From contig JAIRXU010000046.1 of the NCBI GenBank assembly GCA_031268095.1, forward strand, positions 1-64,000: a stretch of DNA of 64,000 nucleotides, written 5' to 3'. Shown in pieces: positions 8,016 to 19,106 of the stretch. The stretch is from Oscillospiraceae bacterium. Its GTDB lineage: Bacteria; Bacillota; Clostridia; Oscillospirales; Acutalibacteraceae. Made by a program: the position numbers and the translations under genes. Position 1 is the stretch's first letter. Each line of letters starts with the position of its first letter. Under the pieces are notes generated by a model. The model made no database searches and was not told the DNA's origin. It was given only the letters and a program-made list of their open reading frames with translations.

Positions 8016-9605
8016 TCAGTCCTCCAAGTCTGTCCACCGGGGCTCCACATATAGCCACGCCCCGTCCGGGCCGATATACCCCTGTTTGTCGCCTCGGACA
8101 ACCCAGGAGGGAGCGTCGGGGTAGCAGTTGAGGAGCGGGATCGGTGTGCAGCCGTCGAAGGGGGACTGCGTCCGTGCCGTGCCGTCCAGGCTGTAACGCA
8201 GCGGCGGATTCCCGTCCTCGCTCTGGAGGAAGATTTCCGCCCCGGAGAGGAGGGAAATCGTGTAGTAGGCGCCGGGCAGAGGGATGCTGCGCTTCCGGTT
8301 CAGGTCAAACAGCGCCATGCCGCCGCCGGGGACATCCAGCGGGACGAGGGAGCCGATGGCCGGTTCCCGCAGACTGTAGGGCCCGTCGAGGTCCGCGAGG
8401 AATTTTCCGCTTTCGTCCAGCAGCCGGACAGGAGCGTCGTCCCGGTTTAGCGCCAGCAGGCTCCGCTGCCCGTCCTCGCCCTGATAAAATCCGATGCTGC
8501 TGTAATCCGCCGGAAAGACCTCCTTGCCGCTGCCGTCGGTCAGCCCGACCGCCGCGCCGTCCCGGGAGAAGGCGAAGAACGGCCCGCGCCGGTCCAGGGA
8601 AACGAAGCCCTCCGCCAGGGCCGCGCCGCTGGTGCCGATGATCTGGAAGTCTGTCGGCTCCAGGGCTTGGGAGTTGTTTTCCTTGGCCTCCTGCCGTTGC
8701 TTGAGGGTGCCTCCCCCGGCGGCGACGATGGCCGTGCCGTCTGTGAACCCTTCCGCCCAGGTGTACCGCGCCGGAATGACCCAGCGCAGCGACTCGTCAA
8801 CATATCCGTAGTAACTCTCCTCATTTTGTGCCAGCCAGAGCTTCCCCGCCGCCAGGTCGTAGAGGCTCAGCTGGATCCCGGCGGGAATCTCCCTGCGCTG
8901 CCCCGTTTTAGTGTCGAAGAGCGCCTGCGACTGCGGGGAAATGGGGTAGCCTCCGTCCGGGGACTCCGTCTCCGTCTGGCCCCACTGCTCGATCACCGCC
9001 AGCCCCGCCCGCGCGGGGGTAATTGTCTGGCCCGGTTTCGGCTCAATCAGGTATTTCCCCGTCGCCGGATCCAGTAGCCCCGCGCTGCTTTCTATCACGT
9101 CCGCCATGACCTCCCGGAAAAAGACCATCGCCAGCGTCCCGTCCTCGGTCATCTCCACCCAGTTGAGCCCGTCGCGGGCGATTTCCGCGGTGACTTTGCC
9201 GTGCAAGTCGTAGACGGTGAAGTGCCGCTGCCGGGTCTCCTGATCGACCCGCGAAGCCACCACGCCCCGGGGTTTTCCGTCCCAGCCCCGGAAGAACGCG
9301 CAGTCCTCGTAAATTTTCGGCGCGACGGTCCGTCCGTCCTGGTCGATCAGCCCGAAGCGCCCATCGTACCGGTTCTGGAATTCCCCGATGGTTAGATAGA
9401 GCATCGGGCCGCCGTCCGGCGAGGGCAAGGCCTTCCCGGGATCGCTTGGCGGGGCAGAAGTCTCCGGCAGGGCCGGAGTGAGGCTGGAACTCCCGGTTTT
9501 CTCTGCGGACGCCTCGTCCCCAGGTCGTTTCTCCGCCGTCCTCTCGCATCCCGCCAGACCAAACAGCGCCGCCGCCAGTAACAGACAAAGTACCCGTCTG
9601 CGCAT
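8016..9605 (-). CDS. WG repeat-containing lipoprotein
   Basis: MRRRVLCLLLAAALFGLAGCERTAEK lipobox; repeats GRFGLIDQDGRTVAPKIYEDCAFF, YGYVDESLRWVIPARYTWAEGF, GYIGPDGAWLYVEPRW; RBS GGGAGGGG. Confidence 0.82.
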   Translation of the reverse strand: MRRRVLCLLLAAALFGLAGCERTAEKRPGDEASAEKTGSSSLTPALPETSAPPSDPGKALPSPDGGPMLYLTIGEFQNRYDGRFGLIDQDGRTVAPKIYEDCAFFRGWDGKPRGVVASRVDQETRQRHFTVYDLHGKVTAEIARDGLNWVEMTEDGTLAMVFFREVMADVIESSAGLLDPATGKYLIEPKPGQTITPARAGLAVIEQWGQTETESPDGGYPISPQSQALFDTKTGQRREIPAGIQLSLYDLAAGKLWLAQNEESYYGYVDESLRWVIPARYTWAEGFTDGTAIVAAGGGTLKQRQEAKENNSQALEPTDFQIIGTSGAALAEGFVSLDRRGPFFAFSRDGAAVGLTDGSGKEVFPADYSSIGFYQGEDGQRSLLALNRDDAPVRLLDESGKFLADLDGPYSLREPAIGSLVPLDVPGGGMALFDLNRKRSIPLPGAYYTISLLSGAEIFLQSEDGNPPLRYSLDGTARTQSPFDGCTPIPLLNCYPDAPSWVVRGDKQGYIGPDGAWLYVEPRWTDLED

Positions 9606-9652
9606 GCCAATCCCCTCCCGCATTTCCCAAATTAAGTATATTCTATACATTT

Positions 9653-9680
9653 ATTATAACAGAATTCACGCTGATGTCAA
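9653..9680 (-). promoter_or_regulatory. sigma-A promoter for WG-repeat lipoprotein
   Basis: Minus strand TTGACA (9680-9675) - 16 bp - TATAAT (9658-9653). Confidence 0.7.
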
Positions 9681-9780
9681 CAGCAAATTCAAACCGCCGC
9701 ATTCCCGTGCGGACGAGTCTGGCAGAGGCAGAGAAGTTCGAAAAAAATGAAAATAAATGCGGAATTTCAGAAAATTTTTC

Positions 9781-9809
9781 TTGACATTGCCCTGACGCTG
9801 TGGTATAAT
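9781..9809 (+). promoter_or_regulatory. sigma-A promoter of the S10 operon
   Basis: Consensus TTGACA (9781-9786) - 17 bp - TATAAT (9804-9809), about 450 nt upstream of rpsJ. Confidence 0.85.
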
Positions 9810-10102
9810 TCCCTAGCGTGTGTTTCCTGGGGAAGCGCATGCGGGATCAAGGTATGTGCGATGATGCGGGAGGTGGCCGCCCGGGGCGCGCCGTATGGCT
9901 TGCTCTTTGTGCCGGCGGGAAATTTCCGCGGAGTATGTCCGATTCACAAACCGGGCGAAACCAAGTCTGCCCCTGGGCCGCCTCCCTTGCGGCTCTGTGC
10001 AGACGGGCGTTGGACGCAGCCTTCGGCGGACGCGGCAGAGTTGCTGCGGCCTGCGCGGGAGGTCGATCCTGCGGGAGCAGTGTTGCGCGGCGGCGTCAGC
10101 AC

Positions 10103-10132
10103 CCCGGACTCACCCAGATCCGGGCGTTTTTT
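10103..10132 (+). promoter_or_regulatory. Candidate attenuator hairpin in the rpsJ leader
   Basis: CCCGGA-(10 nt)-TCCGGG-CG-TTTTTT within the untranslated leader. Confidence 0.5.
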
Positions 10133-10259
10133 CCGGGGCACAAAGACACACCCGGACGCGTTGCGAAAAATTCGTTCCTGCGGCGATCCCGCGAAAAACG
10201 CGGCCCGCCAATCCAAGGAATTCCGCGGAATTCCCAACGAAAGAAAGGCGTGAAAGACC

Positions 10260-10571
10260 ATGGCAGTCAAGGGGAACATTCGCATCCGGCTCAGGGGCTA
10301 TGATCACAACCAAGTGGACAAGGCGGCGGAAAAAATCGTCGAAACCGCGAAACGCACGGGCGCGCAGGTGTCCGGTCCCGTCCCTCTCCCGACCGAAAAG
10401 GAGATTGTGACCATCCTGCGGGCGGTGCACAAGTACAAGGACTCGCGTGAGCAGTTCGAACAGCGCACCCACAAGCGGCTGATCGACATCCTGCACCCCT
10501 CGGCCAAGACGGTGGAGGCCCTCTCCGGGCTGGAACTGCCGGCGGGGGTAGAGATCGAGATCAAGCTGTAA
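10260..10571 (+). CDS. rpsJ: 30S ribosomal protein S10
   Basis: [42 protein letters not shown]. Confidence 0.98.
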   Translation: MAVKGNIRIRLRGYDHNQVDKAAEKIVETAKRTGAQVSGPVPLPTEKEIVTILRAVHKYKDSREQFEQRTHKRLIDILHPSAKTVEALSGLELPAGVEIEIKL

Positions 10572-10670
10572 GCACCGGTTGATTAAGCGCGCTGAGCCGG
10601 GGATCCGGCTGTCCGTGCTCATTGGTCAAGTTGGCGCAGCCAACCAATAACCATCAAAGGAGGAACCACC

Positions 10671-11300
10671 ATGAACAAAGCGCTCATCGGAAAGAAGCTC
10701 GGCATGACCCAGCTTTTTGATGAGAAAGGGAACGTCGTGCCGGTGACCGTGATCGAAGCCGGCCCCTGCACGGTGATCTTCAAGAAGACCATCGCGAACG
10801 ACGGTTACGAGGCGATCCAGCTGGGCTTCGGGGACGTTAAGGTCCAGCGCGTCACCAAACCCCTCAAGGGCCACTTCGAAAAGAACGGCATCGCCCCCAA
10901 AAAGACCCTGCGGGAATTCCGGTTAACCCAGGGCGAGCTGAACGTTGGCGATATCCTCAAGGCGGACGTGTTTGCCGCCGGAGACCGCGTAGACGTTGTC
11001 GGCACCAGCAAGGGCAAAGGAACCGCCGGCGCGATCAAACGCTGGAATTTCTCCCGGCTGAAGGAGTCCCACGGCACAGGTCCCGTTGCCCGGCACGCCG
11101 GGTCCCTGGGCGCCTGCAGTACGCCGTCCCGCGTGTATAAAGGCAAGAAGCTCGCCGGCCACTTGGGCCACGAGCGCGTCACGGTCCAAAATCTCGTCGT
11201 TGTCAAGGCGGATGCGGAAAACAACCTCCTCGCAATTAAGGGCGCAGTTCCTGGCCCCCGGGGCGGCATTGTCCTCATCTCCAACACCAACAGGGCGTAA
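10671..11300 (+). CDS. rplC: 50S ribosomal protein L3
   Basis: MNKALIGKKLGMTQLFDEKGNVVPVTVIEAGPC...SHGTGPVARHAGSLGACSTPSRVYKGKKLAGHLG. Confidence 0.98.
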   Translation: MNKALIGKKLGMTQLFDEKGNVVPVTVIEAGPCTVIFKKTIANDGYEAIQLGFGDVKVQRVTKPLKGHFEKNGIAPKKTLREFRLTQGELNVGDILKADVFAAGDRVDVVGTSKGKGTAGAIKRWNFSRLKESHGTGPVARHAGSLGACSTPSRVYKGKKLAGHLGHERVTVQNLVVVKADAENNLLAIKGAVPGPRGGIVLISNTNRA

Positions 11301-11320
11301 AGGAAGGAGAGTCAGAGAGT

Positions 11321-11944
11321 ATGCCTACGGTATCCGTATTCGATCAAACCGGCGGCAAGGTCGGCGAACTGGCGCTGAATGAAAGTGTTTTCGGAATTGA
11401 GCCCCATGTTCCCGCCATGCACCTGGTGGTTCTCAATTATCTGGCCCGCCAGCGCCAGGGAACCCAGTCCACGCTGACCCGCGGCGAGGTTCGCGGCGGC
11501 GGCAAGAAACCCTGGAGGCAAAAAGGGTCCGGCCGCGCCCGGCAAGGGTCTACCCGGTCTCCCCAGTGGACCCACGGCGGCATTGCCCACGGCCCAAAAC
11601 CCCGCAAATATGGCGTCGCCATCAACCGCAAGGTCCGCCGCCTGGCCCTGAAGAGCGCCCTGAGCTCGAAGGTCCGCGACGAAGAAATCGTCGTGCTGGA
11701 CGATCTGAAGCTCGACGCGATCAAAACCAAAGAGGTCGTCAAGATCCTCTCTGCCCTGGAGGCGGGGAAGAAGACCCTGCTGGTGCTGCCGGAGAGCAAC
11801 GACGTGATCTACCGCAGCGCCCGTAACATCGCCGGCGTGAAAGTGGCGCCGGCCAACAGCCTGAACGTTTACGACATCCTCAACTGCGATACCCTCTTGG
11901 TGCTCCAGGATGCCGTGCGCCGGATCGAGGAGGTTTACGCATGA
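11321..11944 (+). CDS. rplD: 50S ribosomal protein L4
   Basis: TLTRGEVRGGGKKPWRQKGSGRARQGSTRSPQWTHGGIAHGPKPR. Confidence 0.98.
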   Translation: MPTVSVFDQTGGKVGELALNESVFGIEPHVPAMHLVVLNYLARQRQGTQSTLTRGEVRGGGKKPWRQKGSGRARQGSTRSPQWTHGGIAHGPKPRKYGVAINRKVRRLALKSALSSKVRDEEIVVLDDLKLDAIKTKEVVKILSALEAGKKTLLVLPESNDVIYRSARNIAGVKVAPANSLNVYDILNCDTLLVLQDAVRRIEEVYA

Positions 11945-12237
11945 GCAAGATTGCGCAGGATATTATCCTCCGTCCCATTATCACGGAAGGTTCTATGCTC
12001 GGCGTCAGCGAGAAGAAGTATACCTTCGCCGTCGCGAAAGACGCCAACAAAATCGAGATTGCCCAGGCGGTGGAAACCCTGTTTAAAGTCAAGGTGGCCA
12101 AAGTCAATACCCTGAACGTCAAAGGCCATCTCCGCCGTTATGGGAAGTTCGAGGGGTACACCCCCGCCTGGAAGAAAGCGGTCGTTTCCCTCACGGAAGA
12201 CAGCAAGACCATCGAGTTCTTCGACGGCATGATGTAA
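11941..12237 (+). CDS. rplW: 50S ribosomal protein L23
   Basis: [57 protein letters not shown] overlap with rplD. Confidence 0.97.
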   Translation: MSKIAQDIILRPIITEGSMLGVSEKKYTFAVAKDANKIEIAQAVETLFKVKVAKVNTLNVKGHLRRYGKFEGYTPAWKKAVVSLTEDSKTIEFFDGMM

Positions 12238-12325
12238 GACGCCTGACGGGAACCCATTGACTTTGGCGGCGATGTATGGGGGCCTGGCATCCTCCGCGAA
12301 GCTGCCGAAAAGGAGAGTGAGCCAC

Positions 12326-13159
12326 ATGCCAATTAAAATTTATAAGCCGACGACCAATGGCCGGCGCAACATGTCCGTGACGGATTATGCCGGGCTTTCC
12401 AAGGTCAAGCCGGAAAAAAGCCTGCTGGAGCCCCTCAATAAAAACGCAGGGCGCAACAGCTACGGCCGCATTACCGTCCGCCACCGGGGCGGCGGCAACC
12501 GCCGCAAGTACCGGGTAATCGATTTCAAGCGCAACAAGACCGGCGTTCCTGCGGAAGTCCTGACCTTGGAATATGATCCCAACCGCTCCGCGCATATCGC
12601 GCTGCTGCAATATCAGGACGGCGAAAAGCGTTACATCCTCGCTCCCGCGGGCCTCAAGGTCGGCGACACTGTCTACGCGGGCCCGGACGCCGACATCAAA
12701 CCCGGCAACGCCCTTCCCCTGATCAATATCCCCACCGGCACGGTGATCCACAATGTGGAGCTTTACCCCGGCCGCGGCGGCCAGCTGGTTCGCGCGGCGG
12801 GCAACGCCGCGCAGCTGATGGCGAAGGAAGGGGCGTACGCCCTGCTCCGCCTGCCCTCCGGCGAACTGCGCAACGTCCCCGTCAAGTGCATGGCGACCGT
12901 CGGGGCCGTCGGCAACGGTGATCATGAGAACGTCAAGATCGGCAAGGCCGGGCGCACCCGCCATATGGGCATCCGCCCCACGGTTCGCGGTTCGGCCATG
13001 AACCCCTGCGACCACCCCCACGGCGGCGGCGAAGGCAAATCCCCCATCGGCCGGCCCGGGCCTGTCACCCCCTGGGGCAAGCCCGCGCTGGGTTACAAGA
13101 CCCGCGCCAAGAAGAAAGCTTCCAATAAGCTGATCGTCAAGCGCCGCAACGGTAAGTAA
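12326..13159 (+). CDS. rplB: 50S ribosomal protein L2
   Basis: [63 protein letters not shown]; start ATG 12326. Confidence 0.98.
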   Translation: MPIKIYKPTTNGRRNMSVTDYAGLSKVKPEKSLLEPLNKNAGRNSYGRITVRHRGGGNRRKYRVIDFKRNKTGVPAEVLTLEYDPNRSAHIALLQYQDGEKRYILAPAGLKVGDTVYAGPDADIKPGNALPLINIPTGTVIHNVELYPGRGGQLVRAAGNAAQLMAKEGAYALLRLPSGELRNVPVKCMATVGAVGNGDHENVKIGKAGRTRHMGIRPTVRGSAMNPCDHPHGGGEGKSPIGRPGPVTPWGKPALGYKTRAKKKASNKLIVKRRNGK

Positions 13160-13178
13160 GAGAAAGGAGCAGAGATTT

Positions 13179-13454
13179 ATGGGCAGAAGCATCAAGAAAG
13201 GTCCTTTCGTGCAGCCCAAGCTGCTCGAACGGGTGGAAGCGATGAATACCGCCGGCCAGAAGCAGGTCCTTAAGACCTGGTCCCGCGCCTCCACCATCTT
13301 CCCCCAGTTCGTCGGGCATACCTTTGCCGTGCATGACGGACGCAAGCATGTCCCGGTCTACGTCACGGAGGACATGGTCGGGCATAAGCTCGGCGAGTTC
13401 GCCCCCACCCGCACCTTCCGGGGCCACGCCGGGTCCAAAACCTCGAAGAAGTAA
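13179..13454 (+). CDS. rpsS: 30S ribosomal protein S19
   Basis: [23 protein letters not shown]...[26 protein letters not shown]. Confidence 0.98.
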   Translation: MGRSIKKGPFVQPKLLERVEAMNTAGQKQVLKTWSRASTIFPQFVGHTFAVHDGRKHVPVYVTEDMVGHKLGEFAPTRTFRGHAGSKTSKK

Positions 13455-13476
13455 CGGTCGAAAGGAGTGTATTGCC

Positions 13477-13812
13477 ATGCAGGCAACCGCAAAGGTGACT
13501 TATGTCCGCATCGCGCCGCGCAAGGTGCAGGTGGTGCTCCCGCTGATCCGCCGCCAGCCGGTGGAGAAGGCCCTGGCGATTTTGAAGTACACGCCCAAGG
13601 CCGCCTGCGAGCCGCTGCTGAAGCTGCTCCGGTCCGCGATCGCCAACGCGGAAAATAACCACGATATGGACCCGTCCCGCCTCGTCGTTTCCGAGGTCAG
13701 TGTGGGTCAGGGCCCCACCCTCAAGCGCATGCGCCCCCGGGCCCAGGGCAGGTCCAACCGCATCAATAAGAAAACGTCCCACATTACCCTGGTTCTCGAA
13801 GAAGCGGAATAA
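13477..13812 (+). CDS. rplV: 50S ribosomal protein L22
   Basis: [43 protein letters not shown]...[24 protein letters not shown]; start ATG 13477. Confidence 0.97.
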   Translation: MQATAKVTYVRIAPRKVQVVLPLIRRQPVEKALAILKYTPKAACEPLLKLLRSAIANAENNHDMDPSRLVVSEVSVGQGPTLKRMRPRAQGRSNRINKKTSHITLVLEEAE

Positions 13813-13830
13813 GCAAGGAGGAGGTTCAAC

Positions 13831-14505
13831 ATGGGTCAGAAAGTTCATCCCACCGGTCTGCGCATCGGCGTGATCAAGCCTTGGGAATCCCGCTGGTATG
13901 CCAAGGATCGGGAATTCGGCGATACCCTGGTCGAGGACTATAACCTCCGCCGGTTTCTGCTGAAAACCCTCGCGCCCGCCGGCGTTCCGAAGGTGGAAAT
14001 CGAGCGGGATGCCAAGCGCGTCTACATTAAAGTCCACTGCGCCAAGCCCGGCATCGTCATCGGCCGCGGCGGAGCGGAAATTGAGAAGCTCCGCGCCGTC
14101 TGCGAAAAGAAACTGGGCGGCAAAAGCGTCTCGCTGGACATCGTCGAAATCAAGCAGCCCGACCTCAACGCCCAGCTGGTGGCCGAAAACATCGCCGCCC
14201 AGCTCGAAAAGCGCGTGTCGTTCCGCCGGGCGCTGAAACAGGCCATCGGCCGCACCATGAAACTCGGCGCCAAGGGCATCAAAACCCAGGTTTCCGGGCG
14301 CCTCGGCGGGGCGGAAATCGCCCGCACCGAGCATTACCATGAAGGCACCATCCCGCTGCAAACCATCCGCGCCGATATCGACTACGGTTTTGCCGAGGCG
14401 AAGACCACCTACGGCCGCATCGGCGTCAAGGTTTGGCTCTATAAAGGCGAGGTCCTGCGCGAGAATCGCGTCAGCCGGCCCCGCAGGGAAGGAGGCAGCC
14501 GCTGA
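13831..14505 (+). CDS. rpsC: 30S ribosomal protein S3
   Basis: [43 protein letters not shown]. Confidence 0.98.
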   Translation: MGQKVHPTGLRIGVIKPWESRWYAKDREFGDTLVEDYNLRRFLLKTLAPAGVPKVEIERDAKRVYIKVHCAKPGIVIGRGGAEIEKLRAVCEKKLGGKSVSLDIVEIKQPDLNAQLVAENIAAQLEKRVSFRRALKQAIGRTMKLGAKGIKTQVSGRLGGAEIARTEHYHEGTIPLQTIRADIDYGFAEAKTTYGRIGVKVWLYKGEVLRENRVSRPRREGGSR

Positions 14506-14933
14506 TGCTGTTACCCAAGCGTGTCAAGCACCGGAAGGTGCAGCGCGGCCGCATGAAGGGCAAAGCCCTGCGCGGCAATACCGTTAGCCACGGCGAATTC
14601 GGCCTGGTGGCTTTGGAACCCGCCTGGATCACGGCGAATCAGATCGAGGCCGCCCGTATCGCCATGACCCGTCACATTAAGCGCGGCGGTAAGGTCTGGA
14701 TCAAGATCTTCCCGGATAAACCCGTTACCGCGAAGCCTGCCGAGACCCGCATGGGTTCCGGTAAGGGATCGCCCGAATACTGGGTGGCTGTGGTGAAACC
14801 CGGCCGTGTGCTGTTCGAGATCGCCGGCGTAACCAACGACCTGGCCCGGGAGGCCATGCGCCTGGCGGCAAACAAACTGCCGATCAAGTGCAAATTTATT
14901 ACCAAGGAAGAAACGGGTGGTGAGCAGGAATGA
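14505..14933 (+). CDS. rplP: 50S ribosomal protein L16
   Basis: [75 protein letters not shown]. Confidence 0.98.
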   Translation: MLLPKRVKHRKVQRGRMKGKALRGNTVSHGEFGLVALEPAWITANQIEAARIAMTRHIKRGGKVWIKIFPDKPVTAKPAETRMGSGKGSPEYWVAVVKPGRVLFEIAGVTNDLAREAMRLAANKLPIKCKFITKEETGGEQE

Positions 14934-15133
14934 AAGCGAGTGAGATCAGAGCCCTTTCCGCCGGGGAGCTGGATGCTAAGCTGCTTGCGCTAAAGGATGA
15001 GCTGTTTAAACTGCGCTTCCAGCAAGCCGTCAACCAGCTCGATAACCCGATGCGAATCCATGCCGTGAAGAAAGATATCGCCCGCATCAAAACCGTCCAG
15101 CGCGATATCGAGTTGCATGGCACCAACGCGTGA
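14930..15133 (+). CDS. rpmC: 50S ribosomal protein L29
   Basis: [56 protein letters not shown]. Confidence 0.97.
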   Translation: MKASEIRALSAGELDAKLLALKDELFKLRFQQAVNQLDNPMRIHAVKKDIARIKTVQRDIELHGTNA

Positions 15134-15156
15134 AGGAAAGGGAGGGTTCAGAACCG

Positions 15157-15414
15157 ATGAGCGAACGTAACCTCAGAAAGACCCGGGTTGGCGTCGTGAC
15201 CAGCGACAAGATGGACAAAACCGTCGTGGTGTCCGTCAAGGATAAAGTCCCGCACCCCCTGTATAAGAAGATCATCAACCGCACCGTCAAGTACAAGGCC
15301 CATGACGAGAACAACGAGTGCGGGATCGGCGACCGGGTGCTGATGATGGAGACACGCCCGCTTTCCCGCGATAAGCGCTGGCGGGTGGTCCGGATCATCG
15401 AGAAAGCCAAGTAA
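15157..15414 (+). CDS. rpsQ: 30S ribosomal protein S17
   Basis: [78 protein letters not shown]. Confidence 0.97.
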   Translation: MSERNLRKTRVGVVTSDKMDKTVVVSVKDKVPHPLYKKIINRTVKYKAHDENNECGIGDRVLMMETRPLSRDKRWRVVRIIEKAK

Positions 15415-15431
15415 TTAAGGAGGCAAACACT

Positions 15432-15800
15432 GTGATTCAACAGCAGAGTTACCTCAAAGTGGCCGATAACACCGGGGCGAAGGAGCTAATGTGCATCTGC
15501 GTCTTGGGCGGCACCGGCCGGAGGTATGCCAATATCGGAGACGTGATCGTCGCGTCCGTCAAAAAAGCTGCGCCTGGCGGCGTAGTGAAAAAGGGCGACG
15601 TGATCAAAGCGGTTGTTGTCCGGACCGCCAGCGGCCTGCGCCGGGATGACGGATCTTACATCCGGTTCGACGAAAATGCCGCCGTGATTATCAAGGACGA
15701 CAAAAACCCCAGAGGGACCCGCATTTTTGGACCGGTGGCCCGGGAGCTTCGCGAGAAGGAATATCTCAAGATCCTCTCCCTTGCCCCGGAAGTACTGTGA
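15432..15800 (+). CDS. rplN: 50S ribosomal protein L14
   Basis: [49 protein letters not shown] start. Confidence 0.98.
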   Translation: MIQQQSYLKVADNTGAKELMCICVLGGTGRRYANIGDVIVASVKKAAPGGVVKKGDVIKAVVVRTASGLRRDDGSYIRFDENAAVIIKDDKNPRGTRIFGPVARELREKEYLKILSLAPEVL

Positions 15801-15817
15801 AGCGGGAGGGTACGAAG

Positions 15818-16156
15818 ATGAGTGAGAAGCTGCATGTCAGAAGCGGCGACGAGGTCGTCGTCATCAACGGCAAGTACCGCGGCAAGCGCGGGGAGGTCCT
15901 TGAGTGCAGCCCGAAAGAGGGCAAGGTCATCGTCAAGGGCGTCAATATCGTCACCAAACACATCAAACCCCGCAAAATGGGCGAACAGGGCGGCATGATC
16001 AAAGCCGAAAGCGCGCTGTATGCCTGCAAGGTCCAGCTGATCTGCCCCAAGTGCCACCGCCCCACGCGGACCGGCCATTCCTTCAAGACCGAAAAGGGCA
16101 AGCAGGTCAAATACCGCCAGTGCAAGCACGCCGACTGCCGGCATGAATTTGAGTAA
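15818..16156 (+). CDS. rplX: 50S ribosomal protein L24
   Basis: LHVRSGDEVVVINGKYRGKRGEVLECSPKEGKVIVKGVNIVTKHIKP; C-terminal CPKC zinc-ribbon half typical of Clostridia L24. Confidence 0.96.
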   Translation: MSEKLHVRSGDEVVVINGKYRGKRGEVLECSPKEGKVIVKGVNIVTKHIKPRKMGEQGGMIKAESALYACKVQLICPKCHRPTRTGHSFKTEKGKQVKYRQCKHADCRHEFE

Positions 16157-16173
16157 AGGGAGGGACATGACAC

Positions 16174-16713
16174 ATGGCCAGATTACAGGAACTCTATGTC
16201 CAGACGATCGCGCCGCAGCTGATGGAGAAGTTTTCTTACAAAAGCGTCATGCAGGTCCCGAAGCTCGATAAGATCGTCATCAACATCGCCTGCGGCGAGG
16301 CGCGGGATAACCCCAAGATGCTCGACGCCATCGTCAGCGACCTCAAGGCCATCACCGGCCAGAAACCCGTGCTCTGCAAGGCAAAGAAGAGCGTAGCGAA
16401 TTTCAAGCTCCGCGAGGGCATGACCATTGGCGCGAAAGTGACGCTGCGCGGCGCCCGGATGTATGAATTCCTCGACCGCTTCTTCAACCTCGCGCTGCCC
16501 CGGGTCCGTGACTTCCGCGGCATCAACCCCAACTCCTTCGACGGCCGCGGCAATTATTGCATGGGCGTGCGGGAGCAGCTGATCTTCCCGGAGATCGATT
16601 ACGACAAGATCGACAAGGTGCGCGGCATGGATATCTGCCTCGTTACCACCGCCGCCAACGACGAAGAGGCCCGCGAGCTGCTGACGCTGCTGGGCGCTCC
16701 GTTCGCGAAATAA
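16174..16713 (+). CDS. rplE: 50S ribosomal protein L5
   Basis: [68 protein letters not shown]. Confidence 0.98.
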   Translation: MARLQELYVQTIAPQLMEKFSYKSVMQVPKLDKIVINIACGEARDNPKMLDAIVSDLKAITGQKPVLCKAKKSVANFKLREGMTIGAKVTLRGARMYEFLDRFFNLALPRVRDFRGINPNSFDGRGNYCMGVREQLIFPEIDYDKIDKVRGMDICLVTTAANDEEARELLTLLGAPFAK

Positions 16714-16730
16714 GAAGGAGGGAATTCACC

Positions 16731-16916
16731 GTGGCAAAAACGTCCATGAAGATCAAGCAGCAGCGCCCCGCGAAGTTCTCTTCCCGCCAATATAACCGGT
16801 GCAAGATTTGCGGCCGGCCCCACGCCTACCTGCGCAAGTACGGCGTTTGCCGTATCTGCTTCCGCGTGTTGGCGCACCAGGGCCAGATCCCCGGCGTGAA
16901 GAAAGCAAGCTGGTAA
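16731..16916 (+). CDS. rpsZ: 30S ribosomal protein S14 type Z (zinc-binding)
   Basis: GTG start; [61 protein letters not shown], 61 aa with CxxC...CxxC. Confidence 0.97.
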   Translation: MAKTSMKIKQQRPAKFSSRQYNRCKICGRPHAYLRKYGVCRICFRVLAHQGQIPGVKKASW

Positions 16917-17023
16917 GATAGACTTTAGATGTTGGATCGGAGCGATGGGCAACGAGCCGGCGGACTGCCCGGCGCCTGAACTCCGGGATCTGATATCTAC
17001 TATCTATGAAGGAGGTAAACCGT

Positions 17024-17422
17024 ATGCAAATCACAGATTCCATTGCCGACATGCTCACCCGCATCCGCAACGCCAACGCGGCCAAGCACGATTCGGTCAA
17101 GATCCCCGCGTCCAATATGAAAAAGGCCATCGCGAAAATCCTGCTGGACGAAGGGTATATCAAGAACTTCAAGGTCGTCGAAGACGGCAAGCAGGGGATC
17201 ATCGATATCGCCCTGAAATACGGCCCCAATAAGTCCCAGGTCATCACCGGCCTGCGCCGCGTTTCAAAACCCGGCCTGCGGATTTATTCCGGCTGCGAAG
17301 AGATCCCCAAGGTCATGCGCGGCCTGGGTATCGCGATTCTTTCGACGCCGCAGGGCGTTATGACAGACCGGGCCGCCCGCAAACAGAACGTCGGCGGGGA
17401 AGTCCTGGCGTTTATTTGGTAA
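17024..17422 (+). CDS. rpsH: 30S ribosomal protein S8
   Basis: [54 protein letters not shown] upstream. Confidence 0.98.
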   Translation: MQITDSIADMLTRIRNANAAKHDSVKIPASNMKKAIAKILLDEGYIKNFKVVEDGKQGIIDIALKYGPNKSQVITGLRRVSKPGLRIYSGCEEIPKVMRGLGIAILSTPQGVMTDRAARKQNVGGEVLAFIW

Positions 17423-17439
17423 AAGGAGGTGCTGACATC

Positions 17440-17982
17440 ATGTCCCGAATCGGAAGGCTGCCCATTGCGATCCCTGTCGGTGTGGACGTCACCATTGACG
17501 GCAGCACCGTGACGGTGAAGGGCCCGAAAGGTACCCTCAGCCGCCAGATCCATCCCAACATCACCGTGTCCCGGGAGGAAAATGTCCTCCGCGTCACCCG
17601 GCCCAACGACGCGCAGCAGAACCGCGCGCTGCATGGCCTGACCCGTTCCCTGGTGGCCAACATGGTCGCCGGCGTGTCCCAGGGGTTCCGCAAGGAGCTT
17701 GAGGTCAGCGGCGTCGGCTACCGCGCCCAGCAGCAGGGAAAAGACCTGGTCCTCAACGTTGGCTATTCGCACCAAGTGATCGTGAAAGCCGTCGAAGGCA
17801 TCACCATCGAAGTCCCCGGCCCCAACCGGGTGGTGATTTCCGGTGCGGATAAACAGCAGGTCGGCCAGTTCGCTGCCGAAGTGCGCGAGAAACGCCCGCC
17901 GGAACCCTATAAGGGCAAAGGAATCAAGTATGCCGGCGAGATCATCCGCCGCAAGGAAGGCAAGACCGGCAAAGGCAAGTAA
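17440..17982 (+). CDS. rplF: 50S ribosomal protein L6
   Basis: [41 protein letters not shown]...[30 protein letters not shown]. Confidence 0.98.
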   Translation: MSRIGRLPIAIPVGVDVTIDGSTVTVKGPKGTLSRQIHPNITVSREENVLRVTRPNDAQQNRALHGLTRSLVANMVAGVSQGFRKELEVSGVGYRAQQQGKDLVLNVGYSHQVIVKAVEGITIEVPGPNRVVISGADKQQVGQFAAEVREKRPPEPYKGKGIKYAGEIIRRKEGKTGKGK

Positions 17983-18006
17983 AGGGTAGCAAAGGAGTGA
18001 AACGCC

Positions 18007-18366
18007 ATGGTAACTCGACCGGACAGCAATCAGGCCCGGCAGAAACGGCATAGACGCGTACGGGGCAAAGTCTCCGGCACCGCCCAGCGGCCCCGCCTGA
18101 ACGTATACCGCTCCCTCCAAAACATCTACGCGCAGATTATTGACGATACGGCGGGCAAGACGCTCGTCTCCGCCTCCAGCGTCGAGAAAGCGTTCGAAGA
18201 GTACGGCGGGAACAAAGCCTCCGCCCGCAAAATCGGCCAGGTTCTGGCCCGGCGCGCGGCGGAGAAGGGCATTGCCGAAGTGGTGTTCGACCGCGGCGGC
18301 TACATCTACCACGGGCGGGTGCTTGAGCTCGCCGAAGGCGCCCGCGAGGGTGGCCTGAAGTTCTAG
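18007..18366 (+). CDS. rplR: 50S ribosomal protein L18
   Basis: [42 protein letters not shown]...[28 protein letters not shown]. Confidence 0.97.
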   Translation: MVTRPDSNQARQKRHRRVRGKVSGTAQRPRLNVYRSLQNIYAQIIDDTAGKTLVSASSVEKAFEEYGGNKASARKIGQVLARRAAEKGIAEVVFDRGGYIYHGRVLELAEGAREGGLKF

Positions 18367-18381
18367 TAAGGAGGAAAACCA

Positions 18382-18882
18382 GTGGCTAAGATTGATGCAG
18401 CGGGGCTGGAGCTGACCGAACGGGTCGTCGCCATCAACCGCGTATCCAAGACGGTCAAGGGCGGCCGTATCTTCAAGTTCTCGGCCCTCGTCGTCGTCGG
18501 CGACGGCAACGGCATCGTTGGCTTCGGCCTGGGGAAATCGGGCGAAGTCCCGGACGCCATCCGCAAGGGCATTGAAGACGCGAAGAAGAACCTGTTCAAG
18601 GTTGCCCTGCGCGGCACCTCGATCCCCCACGAGATCCTCGGCAAGTTCGGCGCGGGCGTAGTGCTGCTGAAACCCGCTGCCCCCGGTACCGGCGTTATCG
18701 CCGGCGGCCCGGTGCGCGCGGTGGTGGAAACCGTCGGTATCCGCGACATCCGTACCAAGGCACTGCGGTCCAATAATCCCTGTAATGTGGTTCGCGCCAC
18801 ATTGGACGGTCTCTCCAAACTCCGCAATGCGGACGAGGTGGCCGCCATCCGCGGCAAGTCCGCCGCTGAGATTTTAGGTTAA
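18382..18882 (+). CDS. rpsE: 30S ribosomal protein S5
   Basis: [64 protein letters not shown] start. Confidence 0.98.
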   Translation: MAKIDAAGLELTERVVAINRVSKTVKGGRIFKFSALVVVGDGNGIVGFGLGKSGEVPDAIRKGIEDAKKNLFKVALRGTSIPHEILGKFGAGVVLLKPAAPGTGVIAGGPVRAVVETVGIRDIRTKALRSNNPCNVVRATLDGLSKLRNADEVAAIRGKSAAEILG

Positions 18883-18896
18883 GGAGGGTGGACGTC

Positions 18897-19106
18897 ATGG
18901 CAAATCCGGCAACCCTTTCGGTTCGGCTGGTGCGCAGCCTCATCGGCTGCAAGCCCAACCAGGTCGCCACCGCCCACGCGCTCGGCCTGTTCCGTACGGG
19001 CGACGCGAGCACCCAGCCCGATAACGCCGCCACCCGCGGCAAGATCCGAGTGCTGGCTCACCTGCTCGAGGTGAGGGAAACCACGCAAGGAGGTGCACAA
19101 GCATGA
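18897..19106 (+). CDS. rpmD: 50S ribosomal protein L30
   Basis: [53 protein letters not shown]. Confidence 0.95.
   Translation: MANPATLSVRLVRSLIGCKPNQVATAHALGLFRTGDASTQPDNAATRGKIRVLAHLLEVRETTQGGAQA

Noticed and set aside
9747-10410. Three overlapping plus-strand ORFs (9747-10253, 9818-10303, 9895-10410) in the rpsJ leader
   Set aside because: Compositional ORFs in different frames, no homology, one overlaps the promoter and others run into rpsJ; better explained as 5' leader.
12191-13345. 384-aa minus-strand ORF antisense to rplB/rpsS
   Set aside because: Antisense of confidently identified ribosomal genes.
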